Source: a virus
Reading direction: 5' to 3' (one strand)
IMG/VR virus record: IMGVR_UViG_3300047474_000384
Location: 1-23,191 of that record
Length of the DNA stretch: 23,191 nt
How positions within the stretch are numbered: position 1 is the stretch's first letter; every line of letters begins with the position of its first letter. Shown here piece after piece: positions 1 to 7,674 of this stretch. The notes beneath the pieces were generated by a model that searched no databases, was not told the DNA's origin, and was given only the letters and a program-made list of their open reading frames with translations. Position numbers and translations under genes: made by a program.

Positions 1-842
1 CGATTATACGATTGCGCCCAAGACCCAGTCGTTGTGTCGGTGTAAAATTCCCATCCTGCGCCGGTCGTAGGAAATCCATTTCCTTGGATAGCCGCGCCTC
101 CCCCGCTTACGACGAGCCTTGCGGTCGGTGCCGTTGAGCCCACGCCGACGTTGCCGGCACTTGTTACAGTCAAATATCGAGTCCCACCAGCCATCAAATG
201 AGTTGCGTGGCTGGTGGTTGTTCCGAAATCTAAATGTGCATCTGAGCCGCAACGCAATGCAGCGGTGACGCCGGAAAAAATGTTCCACTGCTGATTGATC
301 GTGTTAACCGTTTGTGCACCCGTAATTTCTAACGGAACCGATGGTGCGATTAGGCCAATGCCGACGTTGCCGGTAGCCGTAAGAGTCGTAAACGCACCCG
401 TGCTTGGCGTCGTTGCTCCAATCGCTGTGGCGTCAATCGTGCCGCCATTGATGTCAGCCGTATCTGCAACCAACGAGTCGATGTTGGCCGTGCCGTCGAG
501 GTAGAGGTCGCGCCATTCGTGACCCGTGCGACCAAGGTCGTAGGTGTTGTCGGTTGCTGGCGTAAACTCAGACGCAATCCGAGCGTTGAACGTCACCGTG
601 TCCGTGTTGCTGCTACCAAGCGTCGTGTTGTCCACTACGCCAAGAGACGTAAGCCCTGTCGCGCTGCCGCCGGTGATAACAACAGCGTTTGCATCCTGAG
701 TAGCTATTGTGCCAAGACCAAGGTTGTCTCGGGCATCAGAAGCATTGTCGGCCCCCGTCCCACCGTTAACAACGGGCAATACTCCAGAAATATTGTTCAG
801 GGAATCTGGTGTATCCAGAATAAGGGTCTTAAAAACGTCCAT
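1..842 (-). CDS. Tail fibre / appendage protein, N-terminal part (runs off the left edge)
   Basis: An open frame starts at ATG 842 and runs without a stop to the window edge, giving about 280 visible residues. The visible part holds sequence types typical of phage tail fibres. There is a GGTGADNASDARDNLGLGT segment near residues 27-45 and a YDLGRTGHEWRDLYLDG segment near 101-117. Two NVG(I/V)G...AP repeats with a following PLE or ARL strand lie near residues 160 and 240. In related fibres such repeats often precede an S74 intramolecular chaperone domain, which would lie beyond this window. The protein would be a trimeric, Gly/Thr/Asp-rich receptor-binding or fibre shaft component. The start lies one base after the stop of the upstream gene, with no SD sequence, so translation may be coupled. 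Fibre identity is well supported by composition and motifs; receptor and full length are unknown. Confidence 0.85.
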   Translation of the reverse strand, partial: MDVFKTLILDTPDSLNNISGVLPVVNGGTGADNASDARDNLGLGTIATQDANAVVITGGSATGLTSLGVVDNTTLGSSNTDTVTFNARIASEFTPATDNTYDLGRTGHEWRDLYLDGTANIDSLVADTADINGGTIDATAIGATTPSTGAFTTLTATGNVGIGLIAPSVPLEITGAQTVNTINQQWNIFSGVTAALRCGSDAHLDFGTTTSHATHLMAGGTRYLTVTSAGNVGVGSTAPTARLVVSGGGAAIQGNGFPTTGAGWEFYTDTTTGSWAQSYN

Positions 843-843
843 T

Positions 844-1170
844 TTACAAATAGTTCAACTCTTGCATTTCAAGCACAGCATCCGTGCTTGCTTCGCGAAT
901 AGCCTTAACCTTGGAAACCATTTCCCGCGTCCAATAAACAGAACTTCCTGCGGGCATACGATAGCCAAGTGAAGCGGTAGGATCAGTGGTGCCATCCATC
1001 GTTACACGAATTGCAGCATCATTAACCTGAACAAGCACATGCGTCGTGCCAGAGTTTAGGGTCCAATCCAACACCTGCTCAGCCGTAGAACTAATTGTGT
1101 TCTGCCGGTGGGTGGTAGTGTTCTGGGGGATTGCCTGAGAAGGCGTATTAACAATTCTTGCGTTAGGCAT
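844..1170 (-). CDS. Small virion-associated protein, paralogue of its neighbour (function unknown)
   Basis: This encodes 108 residues. I chose ATG 1170 (MPNARIV...) over a longer frame reaching 1224 because 1170 lies just after the upstream stop and gives the same MPN start as the neighbouring gene. The C-terminal two thirds (HVLVQVNDAAIRVTMDG ... GYRMPAGSSVYWTRE) can be aligned by eye with the next protein (FVYVDVQGADIMVTFD ... GHKFESGWKGFWSAR). The two therefore look like tandem copies of one beta-rich fold. Position between the neck adaptor and the tail fibre suggests a head-tail joining, tail-tip or decoration protein, but no family was recognised. No SD sequence is visible before the start. 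Confidence 0.8.
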   Translation of the reverse strand: MPNARIVNTPSQAIPQNTTTHRQNTISSTAEQVLDWTLNSGTTHVLVQVNDAAIRVTMDGTTDPTASLGYRMPAGSSVYWTREMVSKVKAIREASTDAVLEMQELNYL

Positions 1171-1174
1171 GAGA

Positions 1175-1489
1175 TTAAACAGTAAAGGGTGATGCCTGCA
1201 CGGCTGCGTCCGTTCCGCCAGCACGAATCATAATTGCGCTATCTGCCTGTCGGGCCGACCAGAAGCCTTTCCATCCAGACTCAAACTTGTGTCCGTTTGA
1301 CGCAGAGGGAACAGAGCGATCAAAGGTAACCATAATATCGGCACCTTGCACATCAACATAAACAAACTTGGTGTCTTCGTCATACCAAGTTGACGCAAAC
1401 TCAACAGGAACCGTAGAAACCGTCAAACGCTCATCTGTGCCGCCTTCGGTGGGAACAGGATAAAGATTAACTGAAAAAGTATTAGGCAT
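1175..1489 (-). CDS. Small virion-associated protein, paralogue of its neighbour (function unknown)
   Basis: This encodes 104 residues starting MPNTFSVNLYPVP. It is mostly predicted beta strand with no membrane segment. Its second half aligns by eye with the protein encoded immediately downstream (844-1170), suggesting an old tandem duplication. Shared features are a VxV-x3-A-D/A-I-x-VT(M/F)D stretch, a glycine-containing turn and an aromatic followed by R or W near residue 79. It starts a few bases after the stop of the 283-residue adaptor candidate and ends four bases before the next start, so it belongs to the virion operon. The leader CTCGTTAATACT has no SD sequence. A tail or neck accessory role is inferred from position only. 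Confidence 0.8.
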   Translation of the reverse strand: MPNTFSVNLYPVPTEGGTDERLTVSTVPVEFASTWYDEDTKFVYVDVQGADIMVTFDRSVPSASNGHKFESGWKGFWSARQADSAIMIRAGGTDAAVQASPFTV

Positions 1490-1493
1490 AGTA

Positions 1494-2345
1494 TTAACGA
1501 GATTGGCGAGAAACGTAAGTTGAAATTCGACGATATAAAGCGTTATTGTTCCTCTGAGTTTCTGCTTTATCCAATTCTATCAAAAGGTATTGCTGCGCCA
1601 CATTCTCTTCTGCAATGGCCTTGTCGATTTGACCGTCCATACGCAAGAAGTCTGCATACGTTGCGTGCGCTATATATTCAAAAAACTCCGAAGGAATGTT
1701 AGTGGATGAATCTGTATATGGGCCTTCCCACTTTTTCAAATAACCCACCCAAAATCCGCTAAGTTCTGTGTTGTTGTGTATTACATTAGCACCGTCGCTA
1801 TCAACCCAAAACTCATACTCAATAGCAGAGTTGATGTTTAAGGGGTTGCTGCTCCAAATACGGTTAAAGCTATCAATGTCTGGAACACTATTAGCAATCA
1901 CTGTTCCAGATGGAGTATAGGTTTGGGAACCACTTCCGCTGGAAAGCTCATAGGTAAACGTGTCGTTGTCCACCGATCCGGTGCTAATTGACAAAACTTG
2001 ATGACTGCCATTTGCAGATGCATTTAGATCGGCAACAGTAACATACATGCCCTCGGCAAAATTAACAGTCGTATTGCACCTAATTGTAACTATCGTGCCA
2101 GAGCGAGACGCCGCTTGAATAGTATATTGCGTAGGCGTAAAAGTAGTTGCAATAACATTGTTAACCGCTGGTCGGGCCTGTGCACCCACAATGTAGCGCG
2201 GCCAAACTTTGTTTTGTCGATAGGCTTGATACCCCCTACGATTAACAAAGTTAAGGATGCTTCCTTTTTCGCTAGGGTTAAAGTTGCTTACCCCAGAAAG
2301 CGAGCTAATTAAGGAGTAGAGATCACTATACGTCCGATTGGTCAT
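1494..2345 (-). CDS. Probable neck / head-tail adaptor (tail tube A-like) protein
   Basis: This encodes 283 residues. The N-terminal 60 residues are helical (LYSLISSLSG..., FVNRRGYQAYRQNKVWPRYI). Residues about 80-150 are a Thr/Ser/Gly-rich beta segment resembling an inserted Ig-like or beta-sandwich domain. The C-terminal 60 residues are again helical and acidic (FFEYIAHATYADFLRMDG, then AIAEENVAQQYLLIELDKAE). This helix-rich frame with a C-terminal helix pair resembles podoviral adaptor or tail tube A proteins, which form a ring beneath the portal. Gene order (capsid, small protein, this gene, tail proteins) agrees. The start codon overlaps the upstream stop as ATGA. The adaptor call is inference from architecture and order, not from a diagnostic motif. 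Confidence 0.55.
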   Translation of the reverse strand: MTNRTYSDLYSLISSLSGVSNFNPSEKGSILNFVNRRGYQAYRQNKVWPRYIVGAQARPAVNNVIATTFTPTQYTIQAASRSGTIVTIRCNTTVNFAEGMYVTVADLNASANGSHQVLSISTGSVDNDTFTYELSSGSGSQTYTPSGTVIANSVPDIDSFNRIWSSNPLNINSAIEYEFWVDSDGANVIHNNTELSGFWVGYLKKWEGPYTDSSTNIPSEFFEYIAHATYADFLRMDGQIDKAIAEENVAQQYLLIELDKAETQRNNNALYRRISTYVSRQSR

Positions 2346-2650
2346 ATCTTGTTAGGAGAAAGATGTGGGAACTTCTTTTGATAATACTTCATAAACTCCT
2401 TAGAATGAACCTCTTTGGCTCCGTATTTTTGCTGCATACGGAAAAACTCCCACTCAGGAATTACTCCAATGCAACGACCCAAGCCCGGCACCTCTCTTTG
2501 ATTTATTAGCTCCTTTGCTTGTTCCGCGGCCTGCGCCTCCTTAGAGCGTTCAATTTCTTTTTTAAACTCTAGTCCTGTAGTAAGCTCACGCATTAAGGCG
2601 CGATTAATTTCTCCGTCGTGATACTTAGGGAATGACGTAATTAAGTGCAT
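2342..2650 (-). CDS. Small conserved-looking protein downstream of capsid (function unknown)
   Basis: This encodes 102 residues, charged and mostly helical. A Lys/Glu/Ala-rich helix spans about residues 27-52, followed by a more ordered segment, VPGLGRCIGVIPEWEFFRMQ and a basic tail. No signal peptide or membrane segment is present. The gene overlaps the next start by ATGA and lies between capsid and adaptor, where phages often keep a small head-completion or chaperone-like gene. A hairpin (2658-2679) ends eight bases before its ATG and an extended -10 box lies just upstream of that. Its expression may therefore be set apart from that of capsid. Confidence 0.8.
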   Translation of the reverse strand: MHLITSFPKYHDGEINRALMRELTTGLEFKKEIERSKEAQAAEQAKELINQREVPGLGRCIGVIPEWEFFRMQQKYGAKEVHSKEFMKYYQKKFPHLSPNKI

Positions 2651-2657
2651 AATAATA

Positions 2658-2679
2658 GGGCTACCCCGAAGGATAGCCC
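2658..2679 (-). terminator. UUCG-capped hairpin between capsid and the 102-residue gene
   Basis: On the minus strand, GGGCTATCC-TTCG-GGGTAGCCC forms a 9-bp stem (one G-U pair) with a UUCG tetraloop. It is followed by TATTATT, a short and imperfect T tract. It could partially terminate capsid transcripts. Because an extended -10 motif lies immediately upstream (2680-2689), it could instead be the stabilising 5' stem-loop of a shorter transcript. The structure is clear; which role it plays is not. Confidence 0.6.
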
Positions 2680-2689
2680 CATTATAACA
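2680..2689 (-). promoter_or_regulatory. Extended -10 promoter motif upstream of the post-capsid genes
   Basis: The minus strand reads TGTTATAATG, i.e. TG-N-TATAAT. The identical ten bases occur before scaffold (4892-4901) and in the promoter at 14613-14622. No good -35 hexamer is visible at 17 bp upstream (ATCTAA), but extended -10 promoters can do without one. Transcription from here would start at the base of the 2658-2679 hairpin and feed the 102-residue gene and the tail genes. Confidence 0.5.
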
Positions 2690-2709
2690 TGTAAGTCTAG
2701 TAGTTAGAT

Positions 2710-3699
2710 TTACGCAATAGCGGTAATCTTACCGTGAGCACCAGGGTGCTTCATCAACAGAGACAGGGTGGTGTCAACGTAACCACGCTCACCGCCACCT
2801 TGATTCGGAAGGCGGGTCGAGCCAAGACCGATCAACTCGGCAACGCCGTAGTAGTCAGGATTGATGAGGTAACCCGTGTCCTTGTTCGACCCCACAGGTG
2901 CACAGTCGGGGTTCATGTTAACAATGCTCACCATACCGTGATCAGACTCATACATCTCAACAGAGAGTTTGATGGTCTTGGAATCAGCAGCCTGGGTAAC
3001 CTGACGGTAAACCGAGTTGGTCGATCCAGAGGTGCGAGCATAGTCAGCAATAACCCGACGAAGAGCAGTGTCAGCAACCAAGGTGAGGTTGTTGGTGCTG
3101 CCAGTCACCCGGTAGATGGACGTGATGAGGTCGTTAAAGCCGCTTTCGGTCAGAGAGCCGGTGCTGTGGATGGAATCCGCAGGGGTGCGGTAAGCAGCAG
3201 GAACGTCAGTCGGACCAGCCGAATCAATCCAGTCACCAAGACCGCGCAGTCCATAAACGGTGCCAGCACCATCTTCAGCCGAGCGATCATTGGTGGAGCA
3301 GAGGGTAGCCTCCACGTCACGCTTCAGTTCGCGGGCAGACTTAGCTTCGGCCTCAGCAATCTTAGCCGGTCCAACGGACTCAACGGCATCCTGCAGGTCC
3401 GAAACCATGAAGTCACGGCGGAACTTTTGCACGTAGTTGCCGAGACGGGCGCGGCCACTAAACTTGTCGGTAAACGCGGAAACGTCAGAACCCTCGGCAA
3501 CACCCGTGGTAACGGGAGCAGCCAGCGAATCAACCGTCCATTCAACGAAGGTGGCGGTTGCCTTGCTTTTGGGAGCGGACGAGAGAACAGGAGTCTCCTC
3601 GGGAGCGAGGATCGTCAGGATGTCGGTGAGGTCTTCACGATTGGAGACCCCAGAACTGGGATTAGTGTTAGTAGTGTCGTAGGTATTAGAAAAAGCCAT
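2710..3699 (-). CDS. Major capsid protein, SU10 family
   Basis: This encodes 329 residues. Features recognised as the SU10-type major capsid family (HK97 fold) include an N-terminal NREDLTDILTILAPEETPVLSS segment (written by parts: NREDLTDIL, PEETPVLSS). A KATATFVEWTVDSLAAP strand follows, then RLGNYVQKFRRDFMVSD and an A/E/K/R-rich long helix AEAEAKSARELKRDVEATL near residues 115-135. The length is usual for the family. It builds the icosahedral shell with scaffold help. The gene follows scaffold by 15 bp and ends about 60 bp before the next gene, with a promoter motif and a hairpin in between, as expected for a gene needing high expression. The start leader TTTTACTTTATAATC has no SD sequence. 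Confidence 0.93.
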   Translation of the reverse strand: MAFSNTYDTTNTNPSSGVSNREDLTDILTILAPEETPVLSSAPKSKATATFVEWTVDSLAAPVTTGVAEGSDVSAFTDKFSGRARLGNYVQKFRRDFMVSDLQDAVESVGPAKIAEAEAKSARELKRDVEATLCSTNDRSAEDGAGTVYGLRGLGDWIDSAGPTDVPAAYRTPADSIHSTGSLTESGFNDLITSIYRVTGSTNNLTLVADTALRRVIADYARTSGSTNSVYRQVTQAADSKTIKLSVEMYESDHGMVSIVNMNPDCAPVGSNKDTGYLINPDYYGVAELIGLGSTRLPNQGGGERGYVDTTLSLLMKHPGAHGKITAIA

Positions 3700-3714
3700 G
3701 ATTATAAAGTAAAA

Positions 3715-4845
3715 TTATTTACGCTTAGAGTGTTGAAGAGTGCGGAGAGCTATAAAGTCCTGTGTAGCACCTGAAGTTGAGAATCGTTGTTGGACGTCTT
3801 TCACTGCCTTAGCAGCGCGAGGTTCTGGCTGCTCGCTTTGAGCAGTGGAACTAATCGAGATGGACGGAGGAGTGATTCTTGCGCTAGGCTTTGGCTGATT
3901 AACTGGCTTCCGGTTATAAATGGAATTAGCAGCGTGAGCTATCATATATTCCATATACGGTTCCAGATCAGGCACCTTCTCTACGGCCTCTTTAATCAAG
4001 GGGCTTTCGCGAAGGGATTCAAACTGCTTTCGCACATCATTATCCTCTCCATCAATCCAAGAAAGCTCGGACTTAATAGCTTCAGAAAACTGCGCCTTCA
4101 TATTAAGACGTTGCTCTTTAGCCTGTAAATCCTGCAATCGTGCAGGCAAAAACGTCTTACGGGATTTTTGGGAATCTCGCAAAACCTTTCGCACCTGAGC
4201 CTTTGTAATCTCTTGGTCGCCATTTTGTGCAACAACATCATCTGCTGCCAGATGGTCATTATTCCACAAAACATCTTCTGCCCATTCAATAGCTTCGTCA
4301 ATTTCGCGGGCTTTTGCCTGCAAATCTTCAATGGTATTGATGTCAGAAAAGGGGTTGTTTTCAACCTTCTTAACTTCCAAGGGATCTTTTTGGCTTTCAC
4401 GACTTTGCATTTCCTGCTTCAAGGCATTAAGCTGTTCCTCGGCTTGCTTACGCTTTGCGGTAAGCTCACCAAATCTAGCTACTGCTCGGCTCCCTAGCTT
4501 TTCGGCTAGTTCACGAAGCTCGGCCTCTGACATGGATTCTAGGTCGATCTCGCTCTTAGAAAGAACTTCTTCTTCGTCTTGGCTTTCAAGCTGATCCTCG
4601 TTGACAATTTCCGCGTTAGATTCGTCTTGAGGCTCTGGAGCAGTTTCCTCCTCCACCTGTTCTGCCTTAACTTCCGATTCTTGGGGTTCTGTATTAATCT
4701 CCTTAGTAAACACTTTAGGTTCACCAGAAGGTTTTCCATCACCACCTTTGCGATGGAGTGCATACATTCCAAACGCAAGATTATCTGACTGTTCCGCTGG
4801 ACTTGGTTCACCCGCAGCGTTGGGTGTTAGGACTTCATTAGACAT
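3715..4845 (-). CDS. Scaffolding protein
   Basis: This encodes 376 residues from ATG 4845; an in-frame TTG nine bases upstream is less likely. It is very rich in Glu, Gln, Lys and Ser. An acidic disordered N-terminal third is followed by heptad-like coiled coil near residues 100-150 (ELREL, AKRKQAEEQLNALKQE). A helical middle and a basic C-terminus ending in LQHSKRK complete it. This composition, size and position directly upstream of capsid are those of phage internal scaffolds, which direct shell assembly and then exit. A sigma-70-like promoter lies 48 bp upstream, so scaffold and capsid can be transcribed from their own start. No protease domain was seen. Confidence 0.85.
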   Translation of the reverse strand: MSNEVLTPNAAGEPSPAEQSDNLAFGMYALHRKGGDGKPSGEPKVFTKEINTEPQESEVKAEQVEEETAPEPQDESNAEIVNEDQLESQDEEEVLSKSEIDLESMSEAELRELAEKLGSRAVARFGELTAKRKQAEEQLNALKQEMQSRESQKDPLEVKKVENNPFSDINTIEDLQAKAREIDEAIEWAEDVLWNNDHLAADDVVAQNGDQEITKAQVRKVLRDSQKSRKTFLPARLQDLQAKEQRLNMKAQFSEAIKSELSWIDGEDNDVRKQFESLRESPLIKEAVEKVPDLEPYMEYMIAHAANSIYNRKPVNQPKPSARITPPSISISSTAQSEQPEPRAAKAVKDVQQRFSTSGATQDFIALRTLQHSKRK

Positions 4846-4892
4846 AGTTATCAACGCTCTCTTTATACGCCTGAGCGATTTGCGATAGTGAC

Positions 4893-4922
4893 ATTATAAC
4901 AGTCATTTTTATTGCTTTACAA
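4893..4922 (-). promoter_or_regulatory. Sigma-70-like promoter for scaffold and capsid
   Basis: On the minus strand TTGTAA (4922-4917) is followed after 18 bp by TATAAT (4898-4893), with TG one base upstream making an extended -10. The ten bases TGTTATAATG recur at 2680-2689 and 14613-14622. A/T-rich tracts lie just upstream (T8 and T7 on this strand), a plausible UP-like element. The start of scaffold is 48 bp downstream of the -10 box. Confidence 0.7.
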
Positions 4923-4950
4923 AAAAACAAAAAAAATAATACTTTTATTT

Positions 4951-5157
4951 ATGAGTTCTAATACCCCTAAGCAATCAGCGCACGATTGGACCGCTCCAGA
5001 ACATTGGAACGTAGCCAAAACAATGGATCGCGTTAAAATTAAAAACAACGAGCACCACGCAAAGCTATACCCTTTTGGGGAGCTAGTGATTAAAGAGCAT
5101 CCTATTTTTCAATACTCACGCAGAAATCCTCCAGCGCATGTATTAAAAAGTATTTAG
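4951..5157 (+). CDS. Small antisense-oriented protein inside the virion operon (function unknown)
   Basis: This encodes 68 residues (MSSNTPKQSAHDW...) from ATG 4951, on the strand opposite to all its neighbours. It fills a 300-bp stretch that has no credible minus-strand frame. It is rich in His, Lys, Asn and Pro, with segments HDWTAPEHWNVAK and YPFGELVIKEHP that look like a folded protein rather than noise. Its TAG stop overlaps the stop of the converging 73-residue gene by three bases. A weak promoter could lie in the A-rich stretch upstream (TTGCTT at 4913, TAATAC at 4937). No family was recognised. It may be an early gene or moron inserted into the late operon. Confidence 0.6.
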   Translation: MSSNTPKQSAHDWTAPEHWNVAKTMDRVKIKNNEHHAKLYPFGELVIKEHPIFQYSRRNPPAHVLKSI

Positions 5158-5375
5158 TGCGTCTTTTCTGCGTGCCGAAACAGTATACTTTCGGCGTTAG
5201 ACATTTTAAGGATCTGGTCGTATGCCAGAATCTGCCCAGAGATTTGCTGAATCTTGTCAGTTTCTGCATCAAACAATGCTGCAATGCAGGACTCGCGCTC
5301 GTCTTTAATTGATTGCAGAAAGTCTGCAAACTGAGAAACGTGGGAAAGATGATCTAATGATTGTTCTAGTGACAT
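5154..5375 (-). CDS. Small helical protein between portal and scaffold (function unknown)
   Basis: This encodes 73 residues (MSLEQSLDHLSHVSQF...), almost entirely amphipathic helix with repeated Leu/Ile spacing and acidic character. No Cys motif or membrane segment is present. Its start overlaps the portal stop as TAATG, so it is probably translated by coupling. Small helical proteins between portal and scaffold occur in many podoviruses and may assist assembly, but no family is recognised here. Confidence 0.8.
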   Translation of the reverse strand: MSLEQSLDHLSHVSQFADFLQSIKDERESCIAALFDAETDKIQQISGQILAYDQILKMSNAESILFRHAEKTH

Positions 5376-7465
5376 TAACCCCCCATGCTTTGAGTGTTAA
5401 CATCGCCCATAGCGGCAGGAGTAGTCCCAACGCGACCAATTTGCGCGTTTTGAGCCTGCTGCTGCTGGAAGGTGTATTGGGCAGCATACTTCTCAATCCG
5501 CGCCGCAAAGGTTTCATCACTCTGCAAGCGTTGAGCAACGTCGGGCTGCTGGGCGTATTGCTGAATAACTTGCAATGCAATTTGAGCACCATTTGGTCTA
5601 GCGGGCATTTCAATGCCTGCAAAGATTTTAGTTAGGTCATCGGTAACAAACTTCACAATTTGCTGCTGGGCCTCTTCTACGGGCTGCAATACGGCGTCTG
5701 CTGCAATAGGATCAATAGCATTTGCCGCAATATCAATAAGCGCGTCTGGGTTAATCCGACCATTCCGGTCAAGCTGAATCAAGCTAACAAGCTGATTAAG
5801 TTTTGACTCTTGAGTTTCGGGGTCAGCATTAAGCACATCGTAACCAATCACAATGTCGTAGTTTTCATCAGGATCACCTTTATCAAACTCCATGGGGTCA
5901 ACAACTCCGGTGACACGGAAAAACACTTGGTCTGGCCCAAACCGTTGGTAGCACTTAAAGGACATTTTAATCACCTCTTGGACGTGGGCCAAGAACTTGT
6001 CCAAAATAAACTGCCGCTTAGTGGCAGATGCTGGGTCGGCCTGACCAAGACCAACCAACTCATCAGCAACCTTTAGAAGCGTTTGCTCCATTTCCATAGA
6101 GCCTGGGTTGTATTGTGGCTGTGGACCAAACTGAAACTCTCCACCACGGCGATATGGAACAAACCGGCCAGGCCCCCAGTCGCTAGGAGCATTGCCAACG
6201 GGGTGCATAATTGGCGGCATCGTAGCCATTGAGTTGCGATCAATGCGGCTGTCCCGCTCAATCTTTACCTGCCACTGAATGCCACGCAGAACGTCGGCCA
6301 TGCTCTGGACGTCATAAAGACGCTTAGACGCTTCGCTAATACGAGTGACTACCACGGGATAATCCTCGTAGCCATTCATCAACTCAAACTTAGCGTAGGG
6401 TTTTGTTTCTTCAATTTTAGAAGAAAGCTCACGATGGAACACCGTGCAGTAAATACCTTCAGAGTTATCAATTGGGTCAATCAACCGCTGATAGCCATAA
6501 ATAACTTCAATCAGCTCCTCAGCGTTGTAGCCCATGTCGTCCCACAGCGCAGAGCTGCGATGGGTGTTGTCATTCCCAATAGTGTCAACATTTACGCCGC
6601 GGTAGTGCTCAATGACATAATCCACCCAGTCGGCATCCCAGTCTTCCGTAGACACTTTGTTCTTTAGCTCCTGTGGCGTAAAATAAGTGCGCCAAAAACA
6701 ATAAGGAGCCCGTTGCGGGTCAGTGGTGTAGGAAGGGAAGAAAAAGTCACCATCGGGCGTCAAAGACTGAACAAGAGGGCAATCAACCTGTCTACGGCTA
6801 ACCGGAATCTCGGCCACTCCTTTTTTCCGCAAGTCCTTCAATGCTTTCTTGGCGCGAGCGTCAGTTACCGAAGGATAGACGGAACGCATCATTGCAATAA
6901 GCTCGTCGTCCCCAGATCCATCCATAACCATTTCAGCAAGCTGTGGGTCAACCTGAGCTAACTGCTGAAGGTCAAGCTGTTGCAAGTAGGTGCGATCTTC
7001 TCGCTGCCATCCAACATAAGTGATAGCCATTCCGCGCTCCAGAAGGTGGTTGGCCGAGGCTTCCATCTCCTTCTTAAACCGTGGAATGTAGCTACTCACC
7101 ATCCACTTCAGGAACGAGCTAACCACTCGGGCGCGTGACATGTCCCCAAACTCTACGGGATAAGCACGAATGTTGGCCCTCACCATAGAAGAAATAAGCA
7201 ACGCTACATAGCTATTAATACGGGAATCAATAACGTGCGCCTCGGAGTCCGAAGCACCATCCCAAGGAAACGCATCAGAGCCATGCTTGCGAAGGTCTCG
7301 GTTCTTCCCGGGCCAGATGTTGTTGCGGTCGTCATAACTCTGACGGCATTGCTGAAAGTATGCTTCTAGGTCTACAAGCGTATCATCGCACGCTTTTTGC
7401 AAGACCATAACATTTGGCTCCTTAGAGGCAAACGTAAGAGACTTTTCTTGGCTCTTAGTGTTCAT
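5375..7465 (-). CDS. Portal protein
   Basis: This encodes 696 residues, in the size range of podoviral portals of the P22/SU10 type. The N-terminal part contains WPGKNRDLRKHGSDAFPWDG and a membrane-free helical core (RINSYVALLISSMVRANI). The middle carries DGDFFFPSYTTDPQRAPY, followed by portal-like RTYFTPQELK. The C-terminal part ends in a long Gln/Ala-rich helix (FQQQQAQNAQ) consistent with the barrel or crown. It would form the twelve-subunit ring at one vertex through which DNA is packaged. It lies between terminase and scaffold, the usual order. ATGA overlap couples it to the upstream small gene, and its leader is A/T-rich without an SD sequence. Identification rests on size, order and remembered family features; no single catalytic motif exists for portals. 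Confidence 0.88.
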   Translation of the reverse strand: MNTKSQEKSLTFASKEPNVMVLQKACDDTLVDLEAYFQQCRQSYDDRNNIWPGKNRDLRKHGSDAFPWDGASDSEAHVIDSRINSYVALLISSMVRANIRAYPVEFGDMSRARVVSSFLKWMVSSYIPRFKKEMEASANHLLERGMAITYVGWQREDRTYLQQLDLQQLAQVDPQLAEMVMDGSGDDELIAMMRSVYPSVTDARAKKALKDLRKKGVAEIPVSRRQVDCPLVQSLTPDGDFFFPSYTTDPQRAPYCFWRTYFTPQELKNKVSTEDWDADWVDYVIEHYRGVNVDTIGNDNTHRSSALWDDMGYNAEELIEVIYGYQRLIDPIDNSEGIYCTVFHRELSSKIEETKPYAKFELMNGYEDYPVVVTRISEASKRLYDVQSMADVLRGIQWQVKIERDSRIDRNSMATMPPIMHPVGNAPSDWGPGRFVPYRRGGEFQFGPQPQYNPGSMEMEQTLLKVADELVGLGQADPASATKRQFILDKFLAHVQEVIKMSFKCYQRFGPDQVFFRVTGVVDPMEFDKGDPDENYDIVIGYDVLNADPETQESKLNQLVSLIQLDRNGRINPDALIDIAANAIDPIAADAVLQPVEEAQQQIVKFVTDDLTKIFAGIEMPARPNGAQIALQVIQQYAQQPDVAQRLQSDETFAARIEKYAAQYTFQQQQAQNAQIGRVGTTPAAMGDVNTQSMGG

Positions 7466-7674
7466 AAAGTTTTACTATTAAATTTTTTAGAAAAAGACAA
7501 AATTGCAGTGTGGGTAAATGTGGGATGCGCCCCAATCTTTTCACAAATTACAGAAGGGGCAATTGGATCAGGATACCCAGTAAGCTCTTGATAAAGAACC
7601 TCAAACCCAAGAAGCCTGTCTATTTGTTGGTTAACCCACTTGCTATTACAAGTTATATCCGGTAAGTGCTGCAT
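7462..7674 (-). CDS. Small protein overlapping portal start (function unknown)
   Basis: This encodes 70 residues from ATG 7674, the only Met available. The stop overlaps the portal start as ATGA, which supports it being translated. It overlaps the upstream gene by 29 bases, somewhat more than usual here. The sequence contains KWVNQQIDRLLGFEVLYQE and a Pro/Thr/Ile segment, with no Cys pair and no membrane helix. No function can be assigned. Confidence 0.65.
   Translation of the reverse strand: MQHLPDITCNSKWVNQQIDRLLGFEVLYQELTGYPDPIAPSVICEKIGAHPTFTHTAILSFSKKFNSKTL

Noticed and set aside
1171-1224. Upstream start for the 108-residue virion protein
   Set aside because: It would overlap the neighbouring gene by 50 bases; ATG 1170 preserves the MPN start shared with the paralogue.
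2734-3774. Long plus-strand frame of 346 codons opposite capsid
   Set aside because: It lies fully over the recognised capsid gene and extends into scaffold; the composition is a codon-bias shadow with no known motif.
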